Part shown: in pieces, positions 27,205 to 36,935 of the stretch
Numbering within the stretch: position 1 is the first letter of the stretch
Layout of the letters: every line of letters begins with the position of its first letter
Assembly: GCF_900182725.1 (NCBI RefSeq)
Contig: NZ_FXTO01000001.1
Span: 410,111-474,110, forward strand
DNA length: 64,000 bases
Direction: 5' to 3'
Source of the DNA: Thalassovita litoralis
GTDB taxonomy: Bacteria; Pseudomonadota; Alphaproteobacteria; Rhodobacterales; Rhodobacteraceae
Made by a program: the position numbers and the translations under genes
Notes under the pieces: model-generated
The model's input: the letters and a program-made list of their open reading frames with translations, nothing else
What the model was told of the DNA's origin: nothing
The model's database searches: none

Positions 27205-28014
27205 TTATGCCGCAACACGGACATTTTTATTCAGCAACTCACGCGCCAGTTCAAGATAGGCCTGCGCCCCTTTTGAACTTGGATCGTATTGCAAAACCGG
27301 GATCGCATAGGATGGTGCCTCGCTCACCCGAACATTCCGCGGAATTACGGTAGAAAACACCAATTCCCCCAGATTATCGCGCGCATCAGCCTCGACCTGC
27401 TGGGACAGATTGTTGCGGGCGTCATACATCGTCAACACCACGCCTTCGATCCGCAGGTTAGGATTGGCGGTTTGGCGCACCTCTCGGATCGTCAGCATCA
27501 GTTGCGACAGACCTTCAAGCGCGAAAAATTCCGATTGCAACGGAACCAAAACGGAATGCGCAGCAACCATTGCGTTCACCGTCAACAAGTTCAGCGAAGG
27601 CGGACAGTCGATCAGGATGAAATCATAGGCGAAAGCATCCATCGCATGTTGGCGCAGGGCATCATGCAGAAGAAAGCTACGCTTTTCGTTTGAAAACAGC
27701 TCGATATCGGCAGATGACAGATCAACCGTGGCCGGGATGATGTGCAACCCATCGGTGCCGGTTTCCTGAATTACATCCTCTAGCGCCAGATCCTCTAGCA
27801 GCAATTCATAGGTTGTGAATTCCCGATCTTCGGTTTCAATCCCCAACCCGGTAGAGGCATTGCCCTGTGGGTCCAGATCAACGATCAAAACACGCGATCC
27901 TTCGGCTACCAATGCTGCGCCCAGATTGATCGTGGTGGTGGTCTTCCCTACCCCGCCTTTCTGGTTAGCAATCGCGATGATTTTCGGTCCGGGGGGACGG
28001 GTCGGGTCAGACAC
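27205..28014 (-). CDS. parA: ParA, chromosome partitioning ATPase
   Basis: A 269-residue Walker-type ATPase that moves ParB-parS complexes. The deviant Walker A is 'QKGGVGKTTTTINLG' at about residues 19-33; 'VLIVDLDPQGNASTGLG' (A') and 'DFILIDCPPSLNLLTVNAM' (Walker B) are complete. No N-terminal DNA-binding extension is present, as usual for a chromosomal ParA/Soj. The ATG overlaps the rsmG stop by 8 bp. Part of the rho-mnmE-mnmG-rsmG-parA-parB run. Confidence 0.97.
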   Translation of the reverse strand: MSDPTRPPGPKIIAIANQKGGVGKTTTTINLGAALVAEGSRVLIVDLDPQGNASTGLGIETEDREFTTYELLLEDLALEDVIQETGTDGLHIIPATVDLSSADIELFSNEKRSFLLHDALRQHAMDAFAYDFILIDCPPSLNLLTVNAMVAAHSVLVPLQSEFFALEGLSQLMLTIREVRQTANPNLRIEGVVLTMYDARNNLSQQVEADARDNLGELVFSTVIPRNVRVSEAPSYAIPVLQYDPSSKGAQAYLELARELLNKNVRVAA

Positions 28015-28615
28015 GGGAAATACCTCCGATTCTCAGAATGACGGCACCTGATTCCGTTTCACTTTTAATCGCCTCATCATGGAAAAACCACGACTGGCGG
28101 GCGGTCTGCACTTCTTTTTCCCAATTGACGCCTTTGGGAAACAAAGCAATGCCCGATTCTTGTAAATGGCGTTGCGCAAATCCCAGCAAGATATTCAAAT
28201 CAGCAAGGGCACGCGCGGACAGGACATCAGCGTTCAGCGGGGCGATTTTTTCAATGCGATCCGCGATCACCTGCGCATGCAGCCCGGTTTCTCGAATGAC
28301 CGTGCGCAAAAATACCGATTTTCGGGTATCGCTTTCCACCAAGGTAAATTTTGCATCCGGGGCCTTTTCCGCGCCAATGATGGCGCAAACCAGTCCGGGA
28401 AACCCACCGCCGCTGCCCAAATCCACCCAATGCGAAAACCCCTGCGGCGCAAGGGTATAAACCTGAGCAGAATCTACAAAATGACGCGTCCACAAATCAG
28501 CCAAGGTATTCCGCGACACCAGATTGATGCGTGGGTTCCACTTTTCCAGCAAGGCGGCGTAGGTTTCCAGCCGATCCATTGTTTCACGTGAAACACCAAT
28601 GGGCAGAGTATTCAC
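28007..28615 (-). CDS. rsmG: 16S rRNA (guanine(527)-N(7))-methyltransferase
   Basis: A 202-residue SAM-dependent methyltransferase that modifies G527 of 16S rRNA. It shows '[20 protein letters not shown]' and the SAM loop '[17 protein letters not shown]', then '[20 protein letters not shown]'. Loss of RsmG gives low-level streptomycin resistance in other bacteria. It overlaps mnmG by 4 bp and parA by 8 bp. Its 5' end contains a perfect parS (28580-28595). Confidence 0.95.
   Translation of the reverse strand: MNTLPIGVSRETMDRLETYAALLEKWNPRINLVSRNTLADLWTRHFVDSAQVYTLAPQGFSHWVDLGSGGGFPGLVCAIIGAEKAPDAKFTLVESDTRKSVFLRTVIRETGLHAQVIADRIEKIAPLNADVLSARALADLNILLGFAQRHLQESGIALFPKGVNWEKEVQTARQSWFFHDEAIKSETESGAVILRIGGISRV
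28580..28595. promoter_or_regulatory. parS site (ParB-binding palindrome)
   Basis: TGTTTCACGTGAAACA is a perfect match to the bacterial parS consensus. It lies inside the start of rsmG and codes for 'VSRET'. It is 1.4 kb from parB. Confidence 0.9.
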
Positions 28616-30489
28616 GCCGATTTTTCCCGCTTATCCTGCCGCAACTTTGCCAGAAGCAAGGTTAAAGCGGCAGGCGTCATACCTTCCACCCGACCTGCCT
28701 GCGCCAGATTTCCGGGTTGTACAGCCGACAGTTTTTTCTTTAGCTCATTCGACAGACCTTCAATGTGGTCATACGAAAACCCATTGGGAATGATCTGATT
28801 TTCATCGCGCTTCATTGCGTCAACATCGCGCTGCTGGCGTTCAATGTAATTCGCGTAAAGCGCATCCTTGGAAAGCTGATCCTGAATTTCGCTGTCAATT
28901 TCGGACAGGGACGGATCAAGCCCTTGCAGCGTATCAAACCCGACATCAGGAAAGGCCAATACCTGAAACAGGCTGCGGCGGGCACCGTCCTGATTAACGG
29001 TCATCCCAACCGCAGACAATTCGCGCGGCGTAAAGCATTGGGATTCCAGACGCCCACGGCCAGACTCGAGCCGTTGCATTTTATCGAGAAAGATTTCTTT
29101 GCGCGCCTCACCCACACAGCCCAGATCAATCCCCTTCTGGGTCAGGCGCTGATCAGCGTTATCTGCCCGCAGTGACAGCCGAAATTCTGCACGGGATGTA
29201 AACATCCGATACGGTTCAGACACCCCGCGCGTGATCAGATCGTCGATCATCACCCCGATATAGCTGTCCCGCCGACTAAATAGAACAGGATCGCGGCCCA
29301 TAGCATCCGCTGCGGCGTTCAGACCTGCCACCATACCCTGCGCTGCGGCCTCTTCATACCCGGTTGTACCATTGATCTGACCGGCCAGATATAAGCCCGG
29401 AACAGATTTCACCGCCAAACGATCATCCAAAGCCCGCGGATCGACATAATCATATTCAATTGCGTAACCCGGTTGCAGAATGACGGCATCTTCCAGGCCA
29501 TAAATCGAATGAACGTAATCGTGCTGCACATCTTCGGGCAAGGATGTGGAAATCCCGTTCGGATAAACCGTGTGATCCTCCAGCCCCTCTGGCTCCAGAA
29601 AAATCTGATGCGAGGTTTTATCGGCAAAGCGGACGATCTTATCCTCGATCGACGGGCAATAGCGCGGCCCTACCCCTTCGATATGACCACCGTACATGGC
29701 AGAGCGGCCCAGATTGTCGCGGATAATGTCGTGTGTTTTTTCATTCGTATGGGTAATCCCGCAGGAAATCTGCCGAACCGATGGCCCCTTGGATAAGAAC
29801 GAAAACATCACCGGATCATCATCACCCGGTTGTGTATCCAGAAGATCCCATTTGATCGTCCGCCCATCCAAACGCGGCGGCGTGCCGGTTTTCAGGCGAC
29901 CAAGCGGTAATCCGAAATCGTCAATTCGTTCCGCCAAGCGCACCGAAGGACGATCCCCCATTCGGCCACCGGGGCGTTTGACATCACCGATATGAATGAT
30001 ACCACGCAGGAATGTTCCGGTTGTCAGCACCACGTTGCGGGCGGTCAGGCGTGTATCATCCTCCATCACGACACCAGAAACGCGGCCATGATCCATGATC
30101 AGATCCGTGGCTTCGCCTTCGACAATCGTCAGGTTTGGTTGCGTTGCCATTTCGCGCAACATCGCTTCGCGATACAGTTTGCGATCCGATTGGGTACGCG
30201 GCCCCTGCACTGCCGGACCTTTACGGCGGTTCAGCAGGCGAAACTGGATGCCGGACACATCCGCAACACGCCCCATCACGCCGTCCATCGCGTCAACTTC
30301 GCGGACCAAATGACCCTTACCCAATCCACCAATTGCAGGGTTACAGGACATAACACCAATTCCGGCGCGTGTCAGTGTGACCAATGCAGTGCGCGCCCCC
30401 ATGCGCGCAGACGCGTGGGCCGCATCACAACCCGCGTGACCGCCGCCAATCACCACAACATCGAAGTCGAATTGTTTCACGTGAAACAC
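28612..30489 (-). CDS. mnmG: tRNA uridine-5-carboxymethylaminomethyl modification enzyme MnmG
   Basis: FAD-dependent partner of MnmE that installs the cmnm5 group on wobble U34. The 625-residue protein has the FAD motif '[20 protein letters not shown]' (about 11-30), '[20 protein letters not shown]', the catalytic-site region '[16 protein letters not shown]' and C-terminal tRNA-binding helices. It begins 4 bp before the mnmE stop side and overlaps rsmG by 4 bp. A second perfect parS covers its first codons. Confidence 0.96.
   Translation of the reverse strand: MFHVKQFDFDVVVIGGGHAGCDAAHASARMGARTALVTLTRAGIGVMSCNPAIGGLGKGHLVREVDAMDGVMGRVADVSGIQFRLLNRRKGPAVQGPRTQSDRKLYREAMLREMATQPNLTIVEGEATDLIMDHGRVSGVVMEDDTRLTARNVVLTTGTFLRGIIHIGDVKRPGGRMGDRPSVRLAERIDDFGLPLGRLKTGTPPRLDGRTIKWDLLDTQPGDDDPVMFSFLSKGPSVRQISCGITHTNEKTHDIIRDNLGRSAMYGGHIEGVGPRYCPSIEDKIVRFADKTSHQIFLEPEGLEDHTVYPNGISTSLPEDVQHDYVHSIYGLEDAVILQPGYAIEYDYVDPRALDDRLAVKSVPGLYLAGQINGTTGYEEAAAQGMVAGLNAAADAMGRDPVLFSRRDSYIGVMIDDLITRGVSEPYRMFTSRAEFRLSLRADNADQRLTQKGIDLGCVGEARKEIFLDKMQRLESGRGRLESQCFTPRELSAVGMTVNQDGARRSLFQVLAFPDVGFDTLQGLDPSLSEIDSEIQDQLSKDALYANYIERQQRDVDAMKRDENQIIPNGFSYDHIEGLSNELKKKLSAVQPGNLAQAGRVEGMTPAALTLLLAKLRQDKREKSA
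30473..30488. promoter_or_regulatory. parS site (ParB-binding palindrome)
   Basis: A second perfect TGTTTCACGTGAAACA, within the first codons of mnmG (encoding MFHVKQ). It is 3.3 kb from parB and about 2.8 kb from the predicted origin. Confidence 0.9.
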
Positions 30490-30492
30490 CCC

Positions 30493-31779
30493 TTACTTCC
30501 CAAGACAAAAGCTGGCAAAAATTTCGTCCAGCACATTTTCCACATCAATCCGCCCAACCAAAGAATCCAAGGCGCGGATCGCCGTGCGCAATTCTTCGGC
30601 AGCCAGATCGGTCATATCTTCACCGGCCAAGGTAAACCGTTCCGCGGCTTGTAGTGCATCAACCGCACGCAGCATGGCAATTCTATGCCGCTCCCGCGTC
30701 GCAATACCAATCGAAGCCGCCCGATCAGACAGAACCCGAGTGATTTGTTCTATCAGATTCGAAACGCCCTCACCACTGGCACCAGAGATTGCGCCGGATT
30801 TATCTTCCAACAGATCTGCCTTGGCCCGCAGGACGATGTCAGATGTTTCGGGTTCAAAATCGGGCTTATCGTCACCTTCGATCAAAAACACCCGCAGATC
30901 CGCCAAAGCCGCCCGTTGCCGCGCACGGGCGATTCCGATTTCTTCGACTTTATCTTCGGTTTCCCGCAGTCCGGCCGTGTCCAGCAATGTCACCGGCAAA
31001 CCGCCCAGATCCATGCGTACCTCGATCACGTCTCGGGTCGTTCCTGCATATTCCGAGGTAATTGCTGCATCCCGGCCCGCCAGCGCATTCAGAAGTGTGG
31101 ATTTCCCCACGTTTGGCGCGCCAACAATGGCCACCTCGAATCCCGTGCGGACGCGTTCGGCTGATTTGACGCCTTCGATTTCGGACTGTAACGATCCCAT
31201 CGTTTTCTGCATCAAGGCAGAAACTTCGGGGGATACATCTGTGGGAATCTCTTCGTCTGCGAAATCAATCGTTGCTTCCAACAAAGCGGCGGCGCGGATC
31301 AAATCGCGGCGCCAATCTTCGGCGCGTTGACCCAAATCACCGGACAGAACGCGCAGAGCTTGACGGCGTTGAGCTTCCGTTTCTGCCTCGATCAGGTCTG
31401 CCAGACCTTCGACCTGCGCCAAATCCAAACGCCCGTTTTCCAAGGCACGGCGCGTAAATTCACCCGGTTCCGCCTGACGTAATCCACCAATTTCACTCAG
31501 GACGCGTAACACAGCCGCAACAACGGCGGTGCTGCCATGAAGCTGGAATTCGACAACGGGTTCGCCGGTGAAACTTTGCTTATCCGGAAAAACCAGAACC
31601 AAGGCTTCGTCCAGCCGAACCCCCTGCCCGTCCTTCAAGACCCGCAATCCCGTGATGCGCGGCGCAGGCAATGATCCGGTCAATATCTGCCCGGCATGAT
31701 GCGCCAAAGGACCGGAAACGCGGATCACCGCGACCCCGGCCTTGCCGTGTGCTGTGGCAAGGGCGAAAATCGTGTCCAT
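30493..31779 (-). CDS. mnmE: tRNA modification GTPase MnmE
   Basis: A 428-residue GTPase acting with MnmG on U34. The N-terminal folate-binding domain begins '[20 protein letters not shown]' with '[14 protein letters not shown]'; the G domain has G1 '[14 protein letters not shown]', the switch '[12 protein letters not shown]', 'DTAGLRE' and the K loop. The C-terminal 'FASFCLGK' keeps the catalytic cysteine motif CxGK. It starts 24 bp after rho and ends 3 bp before mnmG. Confidence 0.96.
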   Translation of the reverse strand: MDTIFALATAHGKAGVAVIRVSGPLAHHAGQILTGSLPAPRITGLRVLKDGQGVRLDEALVLVFPDKQSFTGEPVVEFQLHGSTAVVAAVLRVLSEIGGLRQAEPGEFTRRALENGRLDLAQVEGLADLIEAETEAQRRQALRVLSGDLGQRAEDWRRDLIRAAALLEATIDFADEEIPTDVSPEVSALMQKTMGSLQSEIEGVKSAERVRTGFEVAIVGAPNVGKSTLLNALAGRDAAITSEYAGTTRDVIEVRMDLGGLPVTLLDTAGLRETEDKVEEIGIARARQRAALADLRVFLIEGDDKPDFEPETSDIVLRAKADLLEDKSGAISGASGEGVSNLIEQITRVLSDRAASIGIATRERHRIAMLRAVDALQAAERFTLAGEDMTDLAAEELRTAIRALDSLVGRIDVENVLDEIFASFCLGK

Positions 31780-31803
31780 CTGTCCGGTCCTTTTGACGCC
31801 AGA

Positions 31804-33075
31804 TCAGGCGTTCATAGAATCGAAAAACTCGCCGTTTGTCTTGGTCTGTTTCAGTTTCGAGATCAGGAATTCGATGGCATCCGTGGTTCCCATCGGGTTC
31901 AGGATACGGCGTAGAACAAAGGTTTTTTGCAAATCTTTGGAATCGACCAGCAAATCCTCTTTCCGGGTGCCGGATTTCAGGATGTCCATCGCCGGGAAAA
32001 CCCGTTTATCCGCAACCTTACGATCCAGAACGATTTCGCTGTTCCCCGTGCCTTTGAATTCTTCAAAGATCACTTCGTCCATCCGCGATCCCGTGTCGAT
32101 CAGTGCAGTGGCGATAATCGTCAGCGAACCGCCTTCTTCGATATTCCGCGCCGCGCCAAAGAACCGCTTGGGCCGTTGTAGCGCGTTTGCATCCACACCA
32201 CCCGTCAGAACCTTACCCGACGACGGAACGACAGTGTTAAATGCCCTACCAAGTCTTGTGATCGAGTCGAGAAGAATAACAACATCTCGTTTATGTTCGA
32301 CCAAACGCTTGGCTTTTTCGATCACCATTTCCGAAACCGCAACGTGACGGGTGGCCGGTTCGTCGAAGGTCGAAGAAACAACTTCGCCCTTCACGGACCG
32401 CTGCATATCCGTCACCTCTTCCGGGCGTTCGTCGATCAGCAGAACAATCAAATAGCATTCCGGGTGGTTGGTTTCGATGGAATGCGCGATGTTTTGCAGC
32501 AAAACCGTCTTACCTGTCCGTGGCGGTGCCACGATCAGCGCACGCTGACCTTTCCCAATGGGCGAAACCAGATCAATGATCCGGGCCGAGCGATCTTTGA
32601 TCGTCGGGTCTTCGATCTCCATCTTCAGACGCTCATCAGGATACAGCGGCGTCAGGTTATCGAACGCAATCTTGTGACGGGCTTTTTCCGGGTTTTCAAA
32701 GTTGATCGAGGTCACTTCGATCAGGGCAAAATAACGCTCGTTTTCTTCGGGCGCTTTCATCACGCCTTCGATGGTGTCCCCCGTGCGCAGCGAATGCTGG
32801 CGGATCATATCAGGGGACACATAAATATCATCAGGACCGGGCAAATAGTTCGCTTCGGGGGACCGTAGGAACCCAAACCCGTCTTGCAGAACCTCCAACA
32901 CGCCGTCGCCGCCAATGATCCAACCTTCGTCAGCCATTTCACGCAGGATTTGGAACATCATTTCGCCCTTGCGCATGGTCGAGGCGTTTTCGATTTCCAG
33001 CTCTTCGGCCATGGCCAAAAGATCCTTGGGGCTTTTCGCCTTCAGATCGGACAGGTTCAAACGTTGTTCGGTCAT
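31804..33075 (-). CDS. rho: Transcription termination factor Rho
   Basis: A 423-residue RNA-dependent ATPase. It shows a Rho N-terminal domain ('[20 protein letters not shown]'), an RNA-binding cold-shock fold ('[20 protein letters not shown]'), Walker A '[19 protein letters not shown]', '[20 protein letters not shown]' and the Q loop '[15 protein letters not shown]'. The start at 33075 gives the standard N-terminus. It heads the leftward cluster and is preceded by the origin region with a hairpin at 33129-33154 in its leader. Confidence 0.97.
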   Translation of the reverse strand: MTEQRLNLSDLKAKSPKDLLAMAEELEIENASTMRKGEMMFQILREMADEGWIIGGDGVLEVLQDGFGFLRSPEANYLPGPDDIYVSPDMIRQHSLRTGDTIEGVMKAPEENERYFALIEVTSINFENPEKARHKIAFDNLTPLYPDERLKMEIEDPTIKDRSARIIDLVSPIGKGQRALIVAPPRTGKTVLLQNIAHSIETNHPECYLIVLLIDERPEEVTDMQRSVKGEVVSSTFDEPATRHVAVSEMVIEKAKRLVEHKRDVVILLDSITRLGRAFNTVVPSSGKVLTGGVDANALQRPKRFFGAARNIEEGGSLTIIATALIDTGSRMDEVIFEEFKGTGNSEIVLDRKVADKRVFPAMDILKSGTRKEDLLVDSKDLQKTFVLRRILNPMGTTDAIEFLISKLKQTKTNGEFFDSMNA

Positions 33076-33128
33076 GGAATACACCTTGATCGGCCTTATA
33101 GGGCGCGCGATCTTTCTTCTATGTGGAA

Positions 33129-33154
33129 GCCAGTCCCCCGGACGGGGGCTTGGC
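33129..33154. promoter_or_regulatory. GC-rich hairpin upstream of rho
   Basis: GCCAGTCCCCC pairs with GGGGGCTTGGC around a GGAC loop (10 of 11 positions pair, one a G-T wobble and one T/C mismatch). It starts 54 nt upstream of the rho start codon and so could be in the rho mRNA leader; no T-run follows, so it is not a standard terminator. A regulatory role is inferred only. Confidence 0.35.
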
Positions 33155-33602
33155 GGGCTACATACGGATCAATCCCTTCTGAGTCAATTCCAGTGTTTAA
33201 AACCGGGTGGGTTTGGATATGGGGCGCGATCCGTGGAAACTCATCCCAATAAATAAATATTAAGAAAAGAAAGATTGATGATGATTTAGGAAGCCAGTTT
33301 TCCGTGGATTATTCGCTTATCCCCCGAGTCCCCCTTGCGATTCATGGGATAAGCAAAACAATGTGCGTATCTGTATGATTGGTTCCGTCGTTCAGGAAAA
33401 ATTTGATAAATATCATTATGTTGCATGAGTTTTTGTCAAATATTTTCTGTGGATAGTTTCGGTATTTTGGGTGAAGAACCCTGTTTATCCACGGATGCCA
33501 AGTTATCCTTGTCCCCACGGGAAAACCCAATGCGAACGGGCATGAAATCTGGCCGAGTTTTCCACGATCCCCAATCGACGGTGACTTGTCCATAAACCTT
33601 CC

Positions 33603-33617
33603 TTAAGAAGTCCTTAA
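33603..33617. promoter_or_regulatory. Perfect CtrA-type box next to the terminal DnaA box
   Basis: TTAA-GAAGTCC-TTAA matches the full CtrA consensus TTAA-N7-TTAA exactly and ends 15 bp before the perfect DnaA box. It lies 22 bp upstream of the maf start codon and could be an origin control site or a maf promoter element. Confidence 0.6.
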
Positions 33618-33631
33618 TGTCTTCCACGGGG

Positions 33632-33640
33632 TTATCCACA
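33632..33640 (+). promoter_or_regulatory. DnaA box overlapping the maf start codon
   Basis: TTATCCACA is the consensus DnaA box; its last base is the A of the maf ATG. Confidence 0.7.
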
Positions 33641-34239
33641 TGGCTCAAAAACTGATCCTGGCATCGGGGTCCGAAATTCGGCAGCAGTTGTTGCGCAACG
33701 CGGGCGTTCCGTTCGAGGTTCAAAAGGCCCGAATCGACGAGGAAATGATCCGCGCCGCATTGGAAGCAGAGCAGGCCAAGCCCCGCGACATCGCGGATAC
33801 GCTGGCGGAAATGAAGGCGCTGAAAGTTAGTGAAAAACACCCTGATGCGTTGGTTTTGGGTTGCGATCAGGTATTGGATTTGAACGGCGCGGTTCTGTCA
33901 AAGCCCAAAGACTTAGATGATGCCCGGCACCATCTGAAATCCTTGCGTGGTCAGCAGCATATGCTGTTGTCTGCCGCAGTGATCTGCGAGGCTGGCAAAC
34001 CGATCTGGCGGCATATCGGTCAGGTTCGCCTGAGGATGCGCGATTTTTCAGATGATTATCTGGAATCGTATCTGAACCGCAACTGGCCGGGAATTTCCTA
34101 CTGTGTTGGGGCATATAAGCTGGAAGAGGAAGGCATCCGCTTGTTTTCCCGCGTCGATGGCGATTACTTTAACGTGCTGGGGCTGCCCCTGCTGGAATTG
34201 TTAAATTATCTGACGGTGCGTGGAGACCTGCAAGCATGA
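33640..34239 (+). CDS. maf: Maf-family nucleoside triphosphate pyrophosphatase
   Basis: A 199-residue Maf protein (YhdE/YceF-type) that hydrolyses nucleotides such as dTTP, UTP or modified forms. The start is 'LILASGSEIRQQLLRNAG' (usually ASxSxxR), with 'LVLGCDQVL', 'LSKPKDL' and 'SYCVGAYKLEEEGIRLF' later. The second maf-type signature lacks the usual 'GKAGAY' Gly, reading 'CVGAYK'. The exact substrate cannot be told. It opens a maf-aroE-coaE-dnaQ operon rightward from the origin; gene pairs overlap by 4-8 bp. Confidence 0.92.
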   Translation: MAQKLILASGSEIRQQLLRNAGVPFEVQKARIDEEMIRAALEAEQAKPRDIADTLAEMKALKVSEKHPDALVLGCDQVLDLNGAVLSKPKDLDDARHHLKSLRGQQHMLLSAAVICEAGKPIWRHIGQVRLRMRDFSDDYLESYLNRNWPGISYCVGAYKLEEEGIRLFSRVDGDYFNVLGLPLLELLNYLTVRGDLQA

Positions 34240-35069
34240 GTGCCCAACGTATTCCCTTGGCTGGTGTGATCGGTTCACCGATCGGGCATTCAAAATCGCC
34301 CAAACTGCATGGGCATTGGTTAAAAAAATACGGTTTGCCCGGTTTCTATATCCCGATGGAGGTTGCGCCGGATAACCTGGAAACGGTGCTGCGCACCTTG
34401 CCCAAGGCCGGGTTTGTAGGGGCAAATATCACGGTCCCCCATAAAGAGGCTGCGCTGGAAATCGCTGATCTGGTGACAGATCGCGCCACGCTGATCGGTG
34501 CGGCGAATACGTTGATTTTCCGGGAAGATGGCAAAATCCACGCAGACAACACTGATGGCTATGGGTTTATCGAGAACCTGCGGCAGGGTGCGCCTGAATG
34601 GAACCCCAAGGCCGGGCCTGCTGTTGTACTGGGCGCGGGCGGCGCGGCGCGGGCGATTTTGGCGTCTTTACTGAACGCGGGCGTGCCGGAAATCCTGCTG
34701 TCCAATCGCACGCGCCTGCGGGCCGAAGCCTTGCAGCAAGAGTTTGGCACACGTATCCGGGTGGTGGACTGGGTGCAGGCCGGTAATGCGCTGGAAGACG
34801 CGGCGCTGGTGGTGAATACCACGTCGCTTGGCATGACCGGAAAGCCCGAGCTGCGGATTCCGTTAGATGGGCTGCAAAAACAGGCGGTTGTGACCGACAT
34901 TGTATATAGCCCGCTGAAAACACGGCTTTTGCAAGTCGCGGAAGAGGTTGGTTGTCATACAGTCGACGGGCTGGGGATGCTGATCTATCAGGCTGTACCC
35001 GGATTCGAGCGTTGGTTTGGCCAGCGCCCCGAGGTGGACGAAGATGTGCGCAAGGTGATTTTGGAATGA
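34236..35069 (+). CDS. aroE: Shikimate dehydrogenase
   Basis: NADPH-dependent reduction of 3-dehydroshikimate in aromatic amino acid synthesis. The 277-residue enzyme has 'GVIGSPIGHSKSPKLHGHWL', 'GANITVPHKEAALE' with the catalytic Lys, 'DNTDGYGFIENL' and the NADP loop 'VLGAGGAARAILASLLNAG'. The C-terminal 'DGLGMLIYQAVPGFERW' is typical. It overlaps maf by 4 bp and coaE by 4 bp (ATGA). Confidence 0.96.
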   Translation: MSAQRIPLAGVIGSPIGHSKSPKLHGHWLKKYGLPGFYIPMEVAPDNLETVLRTLPKAGFVGANITVPHKEAALEIADLVTDRATLIGAANTLIFREDGKIHADNTDGYGFIENLRQGAPEWNPKAGPAVVLGAGGAARAILASLLNAGVPEILLSNRTRLRAEALQQEFGTRIRVVDWVQAGNALEDAALVVNTTSLGMTGKPELRIPLDGLQKQAVVTDIVYSPLKTRLLQVAEEVGCHTVDGLGMLIYQAVPGFERWFGQRPEVDEDVRKVILE

Positions 35070-35659
35070 GCTTCAAGCTAGGTCTGACTGGGTCGATTGG
35101 GATGGGGAAATCGACCACGGCAAAACTGTTGGCCGAAGAAGGCTGCGCGATTTGGGACGCGGATGCCGCTGTTCACCGACTATACGCGCCGGGGGGCAAG
35201 GCCGTGGCGCCGATGCAGGCCGTGTTTCCCGATGCCATTGTGGATGGGGCTGTGTCGCGTGACCGGCTGAAGCAGATCATTTTGGCTGATTCCACGGCGT
35301 TGAAAAGCATTGAAACCATCGTGCATCCCTTGGTGGGCGCAGATAGGGCGGATTTTATTACGCAGGCACAGGCCGATATTCTGGTTTTTGACGTGCCGCT
35401 GATGTTTGAAACGGGTGGAAATGCAGCGATGGATGCGGTTTTGGTGGTATCCGCCCCCGAAGATATTCAGCGCGAACGGGTTTTGGCCCGTGGCACCATG
35501 ACCGAAGAACAGTTTTTGGCGATTAAATCCAAGCAGATGCCGGACGCCGAAAAACGGGAAAAAGCGGATTTCGTGGTGATTACCGACACGTTGGACCATG
35601 CCAAATCACAGGTTCAGGCGATTTTAGCGACGATCCGCAAAGGGCTGTCCCATGCGTGA
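35066..35659 (+). CDS. coaE: Dephospho-CoA kinase
   Basis: Last step of CoA synthesis (phosphorylates dephospho-CoA). The 197-residue P-loop kinase has 'GLTGSIGMGKSTTAKLLAEE', 'WDADAAVHRLYAPGG', 'LVFDVPLMFETGGNA' and 'RMTEEQ'-type 'GTMTEEQFLAIKSKQMPDAE'. I placed the start at the ATG at 35066, overlapping the aroE stop, because a longer upstream frame lies entirely inside aroE. Confidence 0.95.
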   Translation: MSFKLGLTGSIGMGKSTTAKLLAEEGCAIWDADAAVHRLYAPGGKAVAPMQAVFPDAIVDGAVSRDRLKQIILADSTALKSIETIVHPLVGADRADFITQAQADILVFDVPLMFETGGNAAMDAVLVVSAPEDIQRERVLARGTMTEEQFLAIKSKQMPDAEKREKADFVVITDTLDHAKSQVQAILATIRKGLSHA

Positions 35660-36386
35660 AATCGTTCTGGATACAGAAACCACCGGGTTTGATCCGTTTA
35701 AGGGCGACCGGATCGTTGAAATCGGCTGCGTGGAACTGTTGAACCACATGCCTACGGGCAACACGTTCCATGTGTATATCAACCCGGAACGCGGGATGCC
35801 GGACGAAGCATTTGGCGTTCATGGGATTGGACCTGATTTGCTGTCATCCCCCCGCGATGCAAAAGCGGGTGAAGTGACGCTGCTGGATAAGCCGGTTTTT
35901 GCAAAGGTGGGTCGTGATTTTCACGAATTTATCGGGACTGCCAAACTGGTCATCCATAACGCATCCTTTGACATGAAGTTCCTGAATGCCGAATTGAAAT
36001 GGATGGGTTTGCCGGAAATCCCGTGGGACCGCGCGATTGATACGTTGGCGATGGCCCGGCAGAAATTTCCCGGTGCCCCTGCTACGCTGGACGCGCTTTG
36101 TCGCCGGTTTGCGATTGATAACTCGAACCGGACGCTGCACGGGGCGCTTTTGGACTCGGAAATTCTGGCCGAGGTCTATCTGGAACTGATTGGTGGGCGG
36201 CAGCCGGATTTTGCGCTTGGCATGTCAGGTACGGATGGGTCCGGTGATGGCGCGGACAGCAATTGGCGCCCATATCCGCGCCCGGTTCCCCTGCCCTCGC
36301 GGTTAACAGAAGAAGAAACCGCCGCCCATCAGTCCTTTGTGGACAAATTGGGCGACGGCGCGTTGTGGAAAAAGCTAAAAGCTTAG
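35652..36386 (+). CDS. dnaQ: DNA polymerase III epsilon subunit (3'-5' exonuclease)
   Basis: Proofreading exonuclease of the replicative polymerase. The 244-residue DnaQ protein has ExoI 'IVLDTETTGFDPFKGDRIVE' with catalytic Asp/Glu, ExoII 'LVIHNASFDMKFLNAELKW', and ExoIII 'LHGALLDSEILAEVYLEL'. A C-terminal tail (about 190-244) may contact the alpha subunit. It overlaps coaE by 8 bp and closes the maf operon, overlapping the convergent secB by 4 bp. Confidence 0.95.
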   Translation: MREIVLDTETTGFDPFKGDRIVEIGCVELLNHMPTGNTFHVYINPERGMPDEAFGVHGIGPDLLSSPRDAKAGEVTLLDKPVFAKVGRDFHEFIGTAKLVIHNASFDMKFLNAELKWMGLPEIPWDRAIDTLAMARQKFPGAPATLDALCRRFAIDNSNRTLHGALLDSEILAEVYLELIGGRQPDFALGMSGTDGSGDGADSNWRPYPRPVPLPSRLTEEETAAHQSFVDKLGDGALWKKLKA

Positions 36387-36880
36387 GACAGTTGGGTGCC
36401 TTCGGGGGCTTGTTCAGCCTGACGGCGCGCCAGCTCGTTGCGGTACAGTGCAACAAAGTCGATGGTTTCCAGATTCAGCGGCGGGAAACCACCGTCGCGG
36501 GTGACGTCGCTGACGACACGGCGCAGGAACGGGAACAACAGACGCGGGCATTCAATCAACAGGAAGGGGTGCATTTGTTCGTCCGGCACGCCTTCGATGT
36601 GGAACAGGCCAACATAATCAACTTCCAGCAGGAACAGTTTGTCGTTGGTGTCTTTTGCGGTTGAATCCACGGTCAGCTTGATCGCGACCTCAAATTGATG
36701 CTCGGTCGAACGTTTTTTGGCATCCAGATTGACCTGGACGTTAATGGCCGGGACCACCTCGCCGTTGGCACCTTTTTGGGCCAGAATATTTTCGAACGAC
36801 AGATCGCGGACGAACTGGTTCAGAACGTTCAGTTTGATTTGCGGCGCGCCTGCGCCTGCTGCTTCGGCATTTTCGGCCAT
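36383..36880 (-). CDS. secB: Protein-export chaperone SecB
   Basis: A 165-residue cytoplasmic chaperone that keeps secretory proteins unfolded for SecA. The family pattern is visible: 'LNVLNQFVRDLSFENILAQK' (client groove), 'NVQVNLDAKK' strand, 'LDYVGLFHIEGVPDEQMHPF' and 'CPRLLFPFLRRVVSDVTRDG'. The N-terminal run of Ala and Glu is normal for alphaproteobacterial SecB. It converges on dnaQ and lies beside fxsA. Confidence 0.94.
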   Translation of the reverse strand: MAENAEAAGAGAPQIKLNVLNQFVRDLSFENILAQKGANGEVVPAINVQVNLDAKKRSTEHQFEVAIKLTVDSTAKDTNDKLFLLEVDYVGLFHIEGVPDEQMHPFLLIECPRLLFPFLRRVVSDVTRDGGFPPLNLETIDFVALYRNELARRQAEQAPEGTQLS

Positions 36881-36935
36881 TTGGGACTCCCAGAGGTTAT
36901 GTTTGCCAGATGTGTAGCAGGATGAATTTCAGCGC

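Larger units (their letters stand above)
33076..33639. other. Predicted chromosomal replication origin (oriC)
   Basis: A 564-bp gene-free gap between rho and maf, the standard alphaproteobacterial oriC position. It holds a perfect DnaA box TTATCCACA at 33632-33640, an 8/9 box TTATCCACG at 33485-33493, another 8/9 box on the minus strand (CTATCCACA, 33448-33456), and weaker ones at 33303, 33317 and 33344. AT-rich stretches that could unwind lie at 33249-33290 and 33400-33448. A perfect CtrA box is at 33603-33617. Genes on each side run away from it. It is inferred: a GC-skew switch or binding data would settle it. Confidence 0.75.
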
